The translations under genes and the position numbers were made by a program. 43,322 nt of DNA. It comes from a bacterium. Lineage in GTDB: Bacteria > Desulfobacterota > DSWW01. Location of the stretch: the NCBI GenBank assembly GCA_028277985.1, contig JANQFG010000269.1:1-43322 (forward strand). Reading direction: 5' to 3'. Positions 25,927 through 34,030 of this stretch are shown in pieces. The notes beneath the pieces were generated by a model that saw nothing but the letters and a program-made list of their open reading frames with translations, was not told the DNA's origin and did not search any database. The number at the start of each line of letters is the position of its first letter. The first letter of the stretch is position 1.

Positions 25927-26071
25927 GGATCCAACTTTCTGCTTTCATTGAGCATTATGGGAATTGCTATAACAGCATCTTCACCCATTTTGATGTTAGT
26001 ATACATATCGACAAAAAGTCAAAAAAGCTTACAGAAACACCGAAAAATAAACATCTTTTTTGGGTCTGATA
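25927..26071 (-). promoter_or_regulatory. AT-rich upstream region of cpaB, probable promoter
   Basis: This is the most AT-rich stretch of the Tad locus. On the minus strand, TTGACT (26022-26017) and TATACT (26003-25998) occur, but only 13 bases apart, so they are not a standard pair. TTATAG and CATAAT lie closer to the gene. I cannot fix one promoter. Confidence 0.35.
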
Positions 26072-26091
26072 AAGGAGGGGATCCCCTCCTT
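26072..26091 (-). terminator. Perfect 20-base palindrome after the TadE-like gene
   Basis: AAGGAGGGGATCCCCTCCTT is self-complementary and starts at the last base of the stop codon of the preceding minus-strand gene. It is followed by TTTATC, so the T-run is short. It probably terminates or stabilises the tadE-tadG-tadE message. Confidence 0.55.
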
Positions 26092-26756
26092 CAGGGCAGG
26101 AAGATGATCCAGAGCCCGGCAACGAGAAGCGCGGAGGCCCCCCCCATGAAGAGGGTCCCCTCGATCACACCTGCCAACTCGAGTGCGATTCGGATGGCTT
26201 CACCCCGCACTCCGGAGAACGAGTCGGCGAGCATCACGAAGTTGCCGCTCGCGTCATAGCTCCCTGCCAGCAACCCGTCGGAAACCGCGCCCTCCAGAGG
26301 GTGCTCCCTTCCGAAGGGGTACAAGGGCAGGTCGTAGGTAAACGTGGACCGGGTGCCCCGTATCGGGATCAGGTCGTCCGTGAGGTCCACGTAGTTGTCC
26401 CACAGGTCGATCAAGAACGGATCTTCCAGGGCAGGCGCATAGTCCAGATCATCGTCCAAGAGCTCCCGGTAGGTCACATCCGAGTCAGACGGACCGCCGT
26501 CATCCAGGGCATCCCTGAAGAAGAGCCCCTCGATCTCTTCTGTCTCGGTCAAGGTCATATGGACGTCCCCAAAAGGGGCCTCCCGGAAATGGCTGAGAGC
26601 GATGTACCGGGCCGATATCTCGCTCTTCCCTGAGATCACGAAGAGCTTGCCCATTTCCGCCGCGCCCAGGAGCAGGAGAAGCAGTACAGGCATGACCACG
26701 ACCATCTCCACCAGGGCCTGTCCGTCCTTACGTGAGCCGATCCTTTCGTTGATCAA
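26091..26756 (-). CDS. TadE-like pseudopilin
   Basis: The 221-residue product starts with the TadE signature: a short basic lead, GQALVEMVVVMPVLLLLLLGAAEMGKLF and a hydrophobic helix (about 12-40). The remainder is an acidic periplasmic domain with a second hydrophobic stretch at the C-terminus (VIEGTLFMGGASALLVAGLWIIF). The C-terminal helix is not typical of TadE and may span the membrane. It should be a minor pilin or assembly factor for the Flp pilus. It starts 15 bases after the TadG-like gene. Confidence 0.82.
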   Translation of the reverse strand: MINERIGSRKDGQALVEMVVVMPVLLLLLLGAAEMGKLFVISGKSEISARYIALSHFREAPFGDVHMTLTETEEIEGLFFRDALDDGGPSDSDVTYRELLDDDLDYAPALEDPFLIDLWDNYVDLTDDLIPIRGTRSTFTYDLPLYPFGREHPLEGAVSDGLLAGSYDASGNFVMLADSFSGVRGEAIRIALELAGVIEGTLFMGGASALLVAGLWIIFLP

Positions 26757-26771
26757 AGCTCTCCTCCCGAA

Positions 26772-28028
26772 TCAGTAGAGGAAGAAATCCGTGGCGTTCA
26801 GTTGGAGGACGTTGCGCGTCAACATATCTCTGTCCTCGAAGAACCCGTCGTGTTCGATCTGATCCCTGATATCATAGTATCCGGCCCCTTCAATCGGGAA
26901 CAGTCTCGCCTCCCAGTCCATCTCGAAGGGGATGTAAGGGATCTCGTGGGCCGTGGCGAACCCCGCCATGTCGATGTTGTAGAAACTGCTCACCGCCTCG
27001 CTGTAGGCGTGGGCCGAGGCAAATGCATAGTGCCGGTGGTTCGTGCAGGGGAATTTCGTATCACCATCCAACCAGGTGCAGTCCGCAGGCACCGAGCCCT
27101 TGCCCAGGACGGTCGGCGGTTCCTGTTCCTTGAAGGTCGCCACCGTGATGGCGAGCAGGGAATCCACGTCCTGTGGGGCCCAAGTGGACAATCGAGTGCG
27201 TAGCCCGAGAGGGAAACCGAGTTCACCCCCTGGCAAAATGGACAGGTTCCGGTAGCACAGACCGCCGACGTCGAACCAAGCCTCTATGGTCGGCACGAAG
27301 TGGGTCCACTCCGCGTCCGGGAGTCCGAAATCCCCACCGGAAAGGTGCCACCAGTAGTTGCCGTACCGGGCAAGCATGACCAGGGACGGACAGAACCCCA
27401 CCCGTTCCAGCACGAAGTCATCCGACTCCGGTCCGCCCGGCACGTAGGCCTGGATCAGCGGGTCTCCTGTGGAAGGGGGGTACATGTACACGCCAACCGT
27501 GTCGAACTGGGTATTGGGCTTGAACTCGTAGTTCTGCCGCACCACCTTCGGCAGGTCCCCGTCGACCAAGTCCTGGTCGATTGAGTGGAGCATCACCTCC
27601 TGGATCGTTCCTGTGGCCAAGGCCCCCCCCGTTGCCGAGATCGCTAGCTGGCAGTTGAGACCTGTGAAAAAGAGACAGAAAAGACAAGGTATCGGGTCTG
27701 TCCACACCTCTCCACACACGGCAAACTGACAGGTCGCACCGGCCAAGAAGCAAACCTGCACTTCCGTTATGGCTAGCGCCCAGAGCTCGAGCATGTTCCG
27801 GTTCACCCCCGAGACCAGGTTCAGGGTCCGGGCCTGCCAGACCGCGGCGGACAGGGCAGTTGCATCGGCGACGTTCTGGTTCTTGATCTTGAGGTTCACC
27901 AACTCGGCCACGTTCATGGCCATGGCAAAGAAGAGAAAGATCACCAGCCCCACCAGGGCAACGAAGACCAGCGCCTGGCCATCCTCCTCGTGGAGTTTCT
28001 CGATCTGGCGTGTAAAGATCCGGATCAT
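26772..28028 (-). CDS. TadG-like pilus protein
   Basis: The 418-residue product has the TadG N-terminal domain: EEDGQALVFVALVGLVIFLFFAMAMNVAELVNLKIKNQNVADATALSAA, with one membrane helix (about 18-40) and the conserved K-QN-ADA-ALSAA pattern. The periplasmic part is Cys-rich near 95-130 (several Cys between CFLAGATCQ and NCQLA), suggesting disulphides, and has no visible von Willebrand domain, unlike longer TadG proteins. The ribosome binding site GAGAGGAAA precedes the ATG directly. It lies between two TadE-like genes. Confidence 0.85.
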   Translation of the reverse strand: MIRIFTRQIEKLHEEDGQALVFVALVGLVIFLFFAMAMNVAELVNLKIKNQNVADATALSAAVWQARTLNLVSGVNRNMLELWALAITEVQVCFLAGATCQFAVCGEVWTDPIPCLFCLFFTGLNCQLAISATGGALATGTIQEVMLHSIDQDLVDGDLPKVVRQNYEFKPNTQFDTVGVYMYPPSTGDPLIQAYVPGGPESDDFVLERVGFCPSLVMLARYGNYWWHLSGGDFGLPDAEWTHFVPTIEAWFDVGGLCYRNLSILPGGELGFPLGLRTRLSTWAPQDVDSLLAITVATFKEQEPPTVLGKGSVPADCTWLDGDTKFPCTNHRHYAFASAHAYSEAVSSFYNIDMAGFATAHEIPYIPFEMDWEARLFPIEGAGYYDIRDQIEHDGFFEDRDMLTRNVLQLNATDFFLY

Positions 28029-28059
28029 TTTCCTCTCGTTTCCGTCCCTTACAGCAAGG

Positions 28060-29055
28060 CTACCACCCCCGGCTCCCGGGAGGGCCGCCCATGAGGTACA
28101 TCGAACCCTCGGTGGTCAGGGTGCAGCGCGCCCGGATCGGCACGGGGTACCACGCCCGTGAAACAAAACTATTGAGGATTTCGCCGAACCTGCCCCAGGC
28201 CCCGCCTCCAGAAATCAGGCCGGAGTATCCGAATTCCTGGAAGCTCCTCAGGAGGAGAAGCCCGAACCGACCGGGCTTGTCCATGGCTGCCAGGGCACGG
28301 GTGGGGTAGACCATCACGTCATCCGCCCCCTCCACATCACCGAGGATCTCCCCAAGGGCCAGCCGGTCCTGCGCCACCGAACTGAAATTGACAAAGATCC
28401 CGAAGATGACCCGGTTCACCAGCGGCACGGTCATCGGGTAGATCAGGGTCACCTCGAGGGTCAGGTCCTCTCCAGGAGCAGGAACGTTCTGCTCGTCGCC
28501 TCCCCCCACGTTGCATGGGATCCCGGGGCCCGGGCCCAGGGGGTAGGGCCGCCAATCCATCGGATCGGCTACCAGGCCGGTTTCCGGGTAGACCCGCTGC
28601 ACAGAAGTGAGATAGGCGGCGTTTACGAACCGGGTAAGGGCCAGGTCACTCGATTGTGGGTCATCCCCTGCGAAACCGATTCCCACTACCTCGGGAGACG
28701 TTGGATTGAGCCGTGGCATGAAGTCAAAGCTCGGATCCAGGTCGTTCGGGCAGCCGAACTTCGTCCCGTCGGGAGTCCGGAGCATGCACTGGGACGGCAT
28801 AGCCACCATCGTGGCAAGGGTGGCGGCGGTGAACACGGCAGGGGTGAAGTTCGGATCTGCCGAGTCATCCGGATGAATGGCGGCGCAGGGCCGCACGATC
28901 GCGGCGCGGGTGGCTGCAAAGGATGCGTAGTGGACCATCTGGTAGGCAAAATAGAGAAGGCTGAACTGGATGACGCCCAGCATCACCACGAGGAAGAGTG
29001 GTATGACGATGATGAATTCGGCCAGGGCCTGGCCCTTTGAATTCCCAAAGCGCAT
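28060..29055 (-). CDS. TadE-like pilus protein, long form
   Basis: The 331-residue product begins MRFGNSKGQALAEFIIVIPLFLVVMLGVIQFSLLYFAYQMVHYASFAATRAA, the TadE membrane helix and following conserved stretch. The rest is a periplasmic domain longer than in typical TadE (about 150-200 residues), with several Cys residues and a C-terminal globular part. I start at the ATG at 29055, where the TadE motif begins; a GTG at 29106 would add 17 unrelated residues. A sigma-70-like promoter lies about 55-85 bases upstream. Confidence 0.85.
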   Translation of the reverse strand: MRFGNSKGQALAEFIIVIPLFLVVMLGVIQFSLLYFAYQMVHYASFAATRAAIVRPCAAIHPDDSADPNFTPAVFTAATLATMVAMPSQCMLRTPDGTKFGCPNDLDPSFDFMPRLNPTSPEVVGIGFAGDDPQSSDLALTRFVNAAYLTSVQRVYPETGLVADPMDWRPYPLGPGPGIPCNVGGGDEQNVPAPGEDLTLEVTLIYPMTVPLVNRVIFGIFVNFSSVAQDRLALGEILGDVEGADDVMVYPTRALAAMDKPGRFGLLLLRSFQEFGYSGLISGGGAWGRFGEILNSFVSRAWYPVPIRARCTLTTEGSMYLMGGPPGSRGW

Positions 29056-29109
29056 TTGGTCTTCTAGGCTGCTGTTTCCTGGTTCCTGAACTCTCCCCGG
29101 TTCCACCCT

Positions 29110-29139
29110 ATTCTACCCAATCTCGACCGGCCGGGTCAA
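29110..29139 (-). promoter_or_regulatory. Sigma-70-type promoter for the tadE-tadG-tadE genes
   Basis: On the minus strand, TTGACC (29139-29134) and TAGAAT (29115-29110) are 18 bases apart. Each matches the consensus at five of six positions. It lies between the flp terminator and the first TadE-like gene. Confidence 0.6.
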
Positions 29140-29164
29140 AGCCCCGTCCGGCTAAGATTTCGAT

Positions 29165-29210
29165 AAAAAAAGATTTGGGGATGAAGGCTTGCGCCCTCAT
29201 CCCCAAATCT
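29165..29210 (-). terminator. Rho-independent terminator of flp
   Basis: On the minus strand, a 14-base stem AGATTTGGGGATGA pairs with TCATCCCCAAATCT around a GC-rich loop and is followed at once by a run of T. It lies about 30 bases past the flp stop codon. Confidence 0.92.
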
Positions 29211-29242
29211 CTCAAGTCAACCTGTCCGCTAAGCCTCTGTTA

Positions 29243-29485
29243 CTACTCATCCGAGGCGGTAAAATCGGAGAGATCATACGTCGTGGTCGCCGTGGCCTGG
29301 CGGTCCGCGTCGAAGGTCACGTCCGCATCCTCTCCAGCGATCTCTTCTGCCAGGTTCGCGATCTGCTCTCTCACGTTGTCGGCGAAGAAGATCACCGCAC
29401 CGATGGTCGCAATGGCCACCAGCGCCAGGATGATGAGATACTCACTCATCCCCTGTCCCTTCTTGTTGCGAAGAAACTTCATCAT
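29243..29485 (-). CDS. flp: Flp-type pilin (major pilus subunit)
   Basis: The 80-residue prepilin has a basic lead (MMKFLRNKKGQG), the type IVb processing context G-MSEYLIILALVAIATIGAVIFFA with Glu and Tyr at the usual +3/+4 type positions, and one hydrophobic helix (about 16-36). An acidic, Thr-rich tail follows. After cleavage by a prepilin peptidase it would polymerise into the Flp pilus. A near-perfect Shine-Dalgarno (AAAGGAGGTGAT) lies seven bases upstream. A sigma-54-like promoter precedes it and a strong terminator follows it, so it is a separate, highly expressed unit. No prepilin peptidase gene is in the window. Confidence 0.95.
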   Translation of the reverse strand: MMKFLRNKKGQGMSEYLIILALVAIATIGAVIFFADNVREQIANLAEEIAGEDADVTFDADRQATATTTYDLSDFTASDE

Positions 29486-29527
29486 TCGAAATCACCTCCT
29501 TTCCGCTTTGGATTCCCGTTTGGGTTG

Positions 29528-29543
29528 AGCAATAATTATGCCA
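29528..29543 (-). promoter_or_regulatory. Sigma-54-type promoter for flp
   Basis: The minus strand reads TGGCATAATTATTGCT. It has TGGCA at -24 and TTGCT at -12 with exact spacing against the consensus TGGCACG-N4-TTGCW. Transcription would start near 29517, leaving a leader of about 32 bases before flp. Confidence 0.75.
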
Positions 29544-29788
29544 GTAGCTCCCGAGGGGCATGAAACGGGCCTGTCCGCCCTTCGAGAATGGAAAAACCAT
29601 GTCCAATGTGGAAGAAAATCGTTTTATTCCGTTTGAATATGGGCCTCGCGGCCTTGCTCCGCCTGTCTCTGCGGTTTTCCATGCAGTACCCTGTCCGCTG
29701 GAAGGCTTTGGGTCGAAGAGGAAAAAAAGTTCCTATTTTGGGTACTACTTTCTTCTGTTTTCACCGGGCTGGGGGCTGCGGCTCGATT

Positions 29789-30037
29789 TCAGAATATGGG
29801 CATATTCAGGAAGTTCACAAGGCCTGCGTAGTACTCGAAGATGTATCCGTAGAGATTGTCCAGGACCCCCGGGGTGCCCCCCTGCAGGGTTTCCTCGTAG
29901 ACAAACAGGCCGAGGCCTATAAAGACACCAAACAGGAGGATCACCAGGTACTCTGTCTGGGCCTGCCCGGCGCGCCCATCGCTGGTCCGGGTCGACCGCT
30001 GCGTCCGGATTTCAGAAAGGGAGGAGGTTTCATCCAT
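29789..30037 (-). CDS. Second small Flp/TadE-like pilin protein
   Basis: The 82-residue product starts MDETSSLSEIRTQRSTRTSDGRAGQ, then AQTEYLVILLFGVFIGLGLFVYEE, one hydrophobic helix with the pilin-like Gln-Thr-Glu-Tyr start, and a short tail ending FLNMPIF. The G-Q-AQTEYLV context resembles the processing site of Flp pilins. The ATG at 30037 has GGGAGA eight bases upstream; the open frame extends far beyond it, but those codons look non-coding. On the minus strand TTGTAT and TAGAAT, 18 bases apart, lie some 30-60 bases upstream and could be its promoter. It may be a minor or tip pilin; it has no clear terminator. Confidence 0.65.
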   Translation of the reverse strand: MDETSSLSEIRTQRSTRTSDGRAGQAQTEYLVILLFGVFIGLGLFVYEETLQGGTPGVLDNLYGYIFEYYAGLVNFLNMPIF

Positions 30038-30507
30038 CTCATTGATCTCCCATGCAGATCCTCTTATTCTACCAGAACCGTGCCGGCCTATACAATGAAA
30101 AAGCCCGTCCCGAACCTGTGTACGACGCTTTCCGAATTTTGCCGGATTTTGAAGCATGATGGAGGAAAAGGGGGCTTTCTCCATCTCGATGGCTGTGAAG
30201 AAAATTGTTCGGAACTGTGTAAAAGGTCGGTAAACTTTTGATTTCATTTCTTTTTTGGGGGCAAGGGAGGACACGCCTTCCCCCGGCCTGTTTTCGGCGC
30301 CTCCCCCACGCAACCCCCTTCTCCCAGTGACGGAAATACGCCTGCCCCAACTTGTGGACAGCCGATCCGCTAAACGTCGAAAACAGGGTTTGCCCCTCGC
30401 CGGGGCTTGCTCTATTCTTCCAGCTTCACGATCCGGCCCCGCCCGATCGGAAGCGGGTCTCGGATCTTTCTAAATACCTGATAATACTGGAAAGACGCAG
30501 AACAGAA
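30038..30507. other. Divergent control region between the pilin-like gene and the dnaA-like gene
   Basis: No gene is supported in these 470 bases. On the plus strand an extended -10-like TGATAATAC at 30479-30487 sits about 20 bases before the DnaA start, without a clear -35. A DnaA-box-like site reads TTGTGGACA near 30352, and two weaker TGTGTA-type matches lie near 30118 and 30216. No long repeat was seen. Confidence 0.45.
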
Positions 30508-31911
30508 ATGCCAACGTCAGACGCACCTCGCTCAATGGAAACCCTCCTTCTCAAGGTCCGACAACGCATCCAATCCCTGGAGGAATCGAGACATCTCGAA
30601 TACTGGCTCCAGGATGTGGTCCTCGCAGAGGGGGCACAGGGCAGCCTGACCCTGAAGTGCCCGAACGCCTTTTCCGTGCAGTGGCTGTCAGGGAAACACG
30701 GGGAAGCCCTTTCGAGCCTCTTCAGTCAGGAGGCGGGTCGTGACCTACGTCTCACCTTCCAGATCGACCCGGCGTCGGGCACGCCTGAGGACTCGGACAC
30801 CACAGCTGTTTTGCCCCCCTCCGGGGCTTGTCCGGCACCCGAGCCGGAAGCAGCTGCGGAAGCCGCGCTCCCCCCGAGGAAGCCCTTCCCAGGCTGGAAT
30901 TCCCGGTTCTGCTTCTCGAACTTTGTGACGGGTCGGTCGAACGGATTTGCCTGGTCAGCGGCGCGGGAGGTGTCCCGAAGGCCTCAAAGCCCCTACAACC
31001 CGCTGCTCATCCATGCCTCCACCGGCCTGGGCAAGACCCATCTCGGCCAGGCGATCGGCCTCGGCCTGTTCGAGGCGAACGCGGACCTGCGGATCCTCTG
31101 GAACACGGCCGAGACCTTTCTGACCGAGATGATCCGGCACATCCAGGACAAGGACGTGCCTTCTTTCAAGACGAGATACCGTGACACGTGCGATGTCCTG
31201 ATCCTGGACGACCTCCAGTTCGTCAAGGGCAAGACCGGTCTGCAGGCAGAGCTGTGCCACACCCTGGACGTCCTCATGAACAGGGGCAAGCAGGTGGTGC
31301 TCATAGGCAACCTGCCCGAACGGGGAAAGAACGGGCTGGATGAGAACCTCGAATCCAGGATCTTCTCCGGGCTGGCCGTGACCATGGAGCCGCCGGAATA
31401 CGAGACCCGGCTGGCCATCCTGAACCAGTTTGTCCGCGACTGCGGGCTGGCCGTCTCCCAGGAGGCCCTCGCCGCCGTTGCGCGGTGTGTCCGCTCCCAT
31501 GTGCGCGACCTGGAGGGCGCCTTCAAGCGGTTGATGGCGCTCCAGACCCTTACCCGGGAAGCGATCGATCCGGAAACCGTGGAACGCCATTTCCTGGATC
31601 CCACCAGCCTTGCGCAGCGACCGACCGATCAGAAGAAGATCCGGAATCACGTGGCGAAGTACTTCGGGATTCAGCCCGAGAAGCTCGCGTCGCGGTCCCG
31701 GAAGAGAGAAGTCCACTACCCCCGGCAGGTGGGCATGTACCTGGCCAGGAAGCACACCCACGCATCCCTGGAGTCGATCGGTCGGCTCTACGGCCGGGGA
31801 CACGCCTCGGTTCTGAATGCGCTCAGAAGCCTCGAAACGAAAATGGCCTCGAACACCCGGGTGGCGCGCGAGGTCCGGTTCATCGAAGAAAAGCTGCTCG
31901 AAACCGTGTGA
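30508..31911 (+). CDS. Divergent DnaA-family replication initiator
   Basis: The 467-residue protein has DnaA domain I (about 10-87), a Pro/Ala linker (about 88-125), an AAA+ domain III and a domain IV. Walker A reads ASTGLGKTHL (170-179), Walker B LILDD (231-235), the arginine-finger box ENLESRIFSGL (Arg284) and sensor II HVRDLEGAF. Domain IV (about 372-467) has the helix YPRQVGMYLARKHT and a loop YGRGHASV. In standard DnaA that loop is GGRDHTTV; here the Asp and first Thr that contact the DnaA box are Gly and Ala, and Walker A has AST in place of the usual GGV. It may therefore bind a different site, or serve as a regulator and not the main initiator. The ATG at 30508 is chosen since domain I begins there. 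No dnaN or other replication gene is adjacent. Confidence 0.85.
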   Translation: MPTSDAPRSMETLLLKVRQRIQSLEESRHLEYWLQDVVLAEGAQGSLTLKCPNAFSVQWLSGKHGEALSSLFSQEAGRDLRLTFQIDPASGTPEDSDTTAVLPPSGACPAPEPEAAAEAALPPRKPFPGWNSRFCFSNFVTGRSNGFAWSAAREVSRRPQSPYNPLLIHASTGLGKTHLGQAIGLGLFEANADLRILWNTAETFLTEMIRHIQDKDVPSFKTRYRDTCDVLILDDLQFVKGKTGLQAELCHTLDVLMNRGKQVVLIGNLPERGKNGLDENLESRIFSGLAVTMEPPEYETRLAILNQFVRDCGLAVSQEALAAVARCVRSHVRDLEGAFKRLMALQTLTREAIDPETVERHFLDPTSLAQRPTDQKKIRNHVAKYFGIQPEKLASRSRKREVHYPRQVGMYLARKHTHASLESIGRLYGRGHASVLNALRSLETKMASNTRVAREVRFIEEKLLETV

Positions 31912-32157
31912 CCCTGCCCTCGGGCTCTGTGCGAAGCACCTGCCCTGCTCATGGAGGCCGCTCGCAGACCAAGGCGAAACGTCACCCAAACCCTTGACCC
32001 CTTTTCTCCTTCGCCCCTTTTCTTTCTGTAGAATAAAACGCGGCGGAACGCCTTTCTGATTGACTTTTAGTACGATAACGAATTATATTGGGGTGTACTA
32101 TACTAGCCTGTACCATCAACCTTCAGAGCGCTTCCATGGAGCAAGGGGGAGAAGAAG
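31912..32157. other. Spacer with promoter of the acyl-CoA dehydrogenase
   Basis: The 246 bases hold a C/T-rich stretch near 32000 and a promoter, listed separately. No terminator hairpin is seen after the dnaA-like gene. Confidence 0.5.
32060..32088 (+). promoter_or_regulatory. Sigma-70-type promoter of the acyl-CoA dehydrogenase, with an overlapping inverted repeat
   Basis: TTGACT (32060-32065) and TTATAT (32083-32088) are 17 bases apart. The short inverted repeat TAGTAC (32068-32073) and GTACTA (32095-32100) brackets the -10, a place where a repressor dimer could sit. Confidence 0.55.
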
Positions 32158-34002
32158 ATGGCCGAGTACATCGATGACCTGCGCGACATCCAATTCGTGC
32201 TGTACGAGCAGCTGGGCGTAGAGAAACTCTGCGAATTCGAAAAATACGGAGAGTTCAACAAAGAGGTCTTCGACATGGTGCTTGAGCAGGGCCTCAAGCT
32301 GGCCAAGGAAGAGATCGCACCGCTTAACGAAGTAGCCGACCGGGTGGGCGCCAAATTCGAAGCCGGCGCCGTGAGTTTGCCGAAGGAGTTCCAGGGCCCG
32401 TACAAGACCTACTGCGAGGGCGGATGGATCGGCGTGTCCAGCGACCCGGAGTGGGGCGGCCAGGGCTTGCCCAGTGTCGTGGGCATGGCTGCCAGCGAGT
32501 TCTTCACGGGCGCCTGTCTCGCATTCATCATGACACCTTCCCTGACCCACGGGGCAGCCGAGATGTTCGAGGCCTTCGCGTCGGATGAGCTCAAGAACCA
32601 GTATGTGGAGAAGATGTACACTGGCCAGTGGGCCGGCACCATGTGCCTCACAGAGCCGCAGGCCGGATCCATGGTGGGCGACGTGAAGACCACGGCAGTG
32701 AAGGACGGCGACGTCTACAAGATCACGGGCACCAAGATCTTCATCTCCAGCGGCGATCACGACCTGACCGAGAACATCATCCACGGCGTGCTCGCCCGCA
32801 CCCCGGACGCGCCTCCGGGCATCAAGGGCATCAGCCTGTTCCTCGTACCGAAGGTCCGGGTCAATGCGGACGGATCGCTCGGCGAGTCGAACGACGTCAC
32901 CTGCGGAAACATCGAGCACAAGATGGGTATCAACGGGTCCGCAACTTGCACGCTCAACTTCGGGGATGAAGGCAACTGCATCGGATACCTGGTGGGCGAA
33001 GAGAACAAGGGCATCGTCTACATGTTTCAGATGATGAACGGGGCGAGGATCGGCGTGGGCCTCCAGGGATGCGCGCTCGCTTCGGCTGCATACCAGCAGG
33101 CCTTGGCCTATGCCAAGGACCGGATCCAGGGCGTGGACATCCGCAGCATGAAGGACCCGAATGCGCCGCGCGTGGCGATCATCGATCACCCGGATGTTCG
33201 CAGGATGCTCCTGTTCGGGAAGTCGGTCACCGAGGCGACGCGAGCCCTGCTGATGAAAACCGCCTACTACGCCGACTTGGCCGAAGTCACCCAGGACGAC
33301 GCGGAAAGGGAGAACGCGGCCGGCTATGTGGACCTCTTCACACCGCTCTGCAAGTCATACTCGACCGAGATGGGGTTCGAGGTTTGCATTCAGGCCATGC
33401 AGGTCCTCGGGGGCTACGGATACTGTCAGGAGTACCCGGTCGAACAGTACGCGCGGGACTCCAAGATCGGTTCCATATACGAGGGAACGAACGGCATCCA
33501 GGCCATGGACCTGATCGGAAGGAAGCTCGGCATGAAGGGCGGCATGCTCTACATGAACTTCCTGAACGACCTGAACGCCTTCATAGAGGCGAACCAGTCG
33601 GAAGAGAAGCTAGGCCAGTACGTCAAGGAACTGGCCGCCGCCAAGGACGCCCTCGCCGAAGTCTCCGAGATCTTCATGACCAAGTCGATGAGCGGTGATG
33701 CTCTTTTCCCTGTCTCTTACGCAATGCCGTACCTGAACTCTTTCTCGGAAGTCACGTGTTCCTGGATCCTGCTCGAGCAGGCGTTGATCGCACAGAAGAA
33801 GCTCGATGAGATTTGTGCGGACAAGGGTGCGAGCGATCCGGAGGCGATCAAGGCCCTGACCGAGGAGAACGATGAAGCGAAGTATTACGCGGGGAAGGTC
33901 TCCTCGATGAAGTTCTTCGTAACCCAGATCCTGCCGAACGTTCTCGCGAGAACTGCCAGCGTGAAGACCGAGGACACCACGGTTCTGGACGCTGTGCTGT
34001 AA
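32158..34002 (+). CDS. Acyl-CoA dehydrogenase, long (DmdC-like) form
   Basis: The 614-residue protein is an FAD-dependent acyl-CoA dehydrogenase. It has an N-terminal helical domain, the middle beta domain with TMCLTEPQAGSMVGDVKTTA (FAD/substrate contacts) and KIFISSGDHD, and a C-terminal helical domain with QVLGGYGYCQEYPVEQYARDSKI and the catalytic-Glu motif SIYEGTNGIQAMDL. It has an extra C-terminal region of about 120 residues, as in the 3-methylmercaptopropionyl-CoA dehydrogenase-like group (about 600 residues; ordinary forms have about 380). It would oxidise an acyl-CoA to the 2,3-enoyl-CoA and pass electrons to ETF; the chain length or substrate cannot be told. It is monocistronic, with its own promoter and a strong terminator, and no beta-oxidation gene is next to it. 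Confidence 0.92.
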   Translation: MAEYIDDLRDIQFVLYEQLGVEKLCEFEKYGEFNKEVFDMVLEQGLKLAKEEIAPLNEVADRVGAKFEAGAVSLPKEFQGPYKTYCEGGWIGVSSDPEWGGQGLPSVVGMAASEFFTGACLAFIMTPSLTHGAAEMFEAFASDELKNQYVEKMYTGQWAGTMCLTEPQAGSMVGDVKTTAVKDGDVYKITGTKIFISSGDHDLTENIIHGVLARTPDAPPGIKGISLFLVPKVRVNADGSLGESNDVTCGNIEHKMGINGSATCTLNFGDEGNCIGYLVGEENKGIVYMFQMMNGARIGVGLQGCALASAAYQQALAYAKDRIQGVDIRSMKDPNAPRVAIIDHPDVRRMLLFGKSVTEATRALLMKTAYYADLAEVTQDDAERENAAGYVDLFTPLCKSYSTEMGFEVCIQAMQVLGGYGYCQEYPVEQYARDSKIGSIYEGTNGIQAMDLIGRKLGMKGGMLYMNFLNDLNAFIEANQSEEKLGQYVKELAAAKDALAEVSEIFMTKSMSGDALFPVSYAMPYLNSFSEVTCSWILLEQALIAQKKLDEICADKGASDPEAIKALTEENDEAKYYAGKVSSMKFFVTQILPNVLARTASVKTEDTTVLDAVL

Positions 34003-34030
34003 GACATCGTCCAAAGTCCGCGATCATCAG

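Noticed and set aside
32116..33189. A 357-codon minus-strand frame opposite the acyl-CoA dehydrogenase
   Set aside because: Antisense to a clear enzyme gene, with low-information composition.
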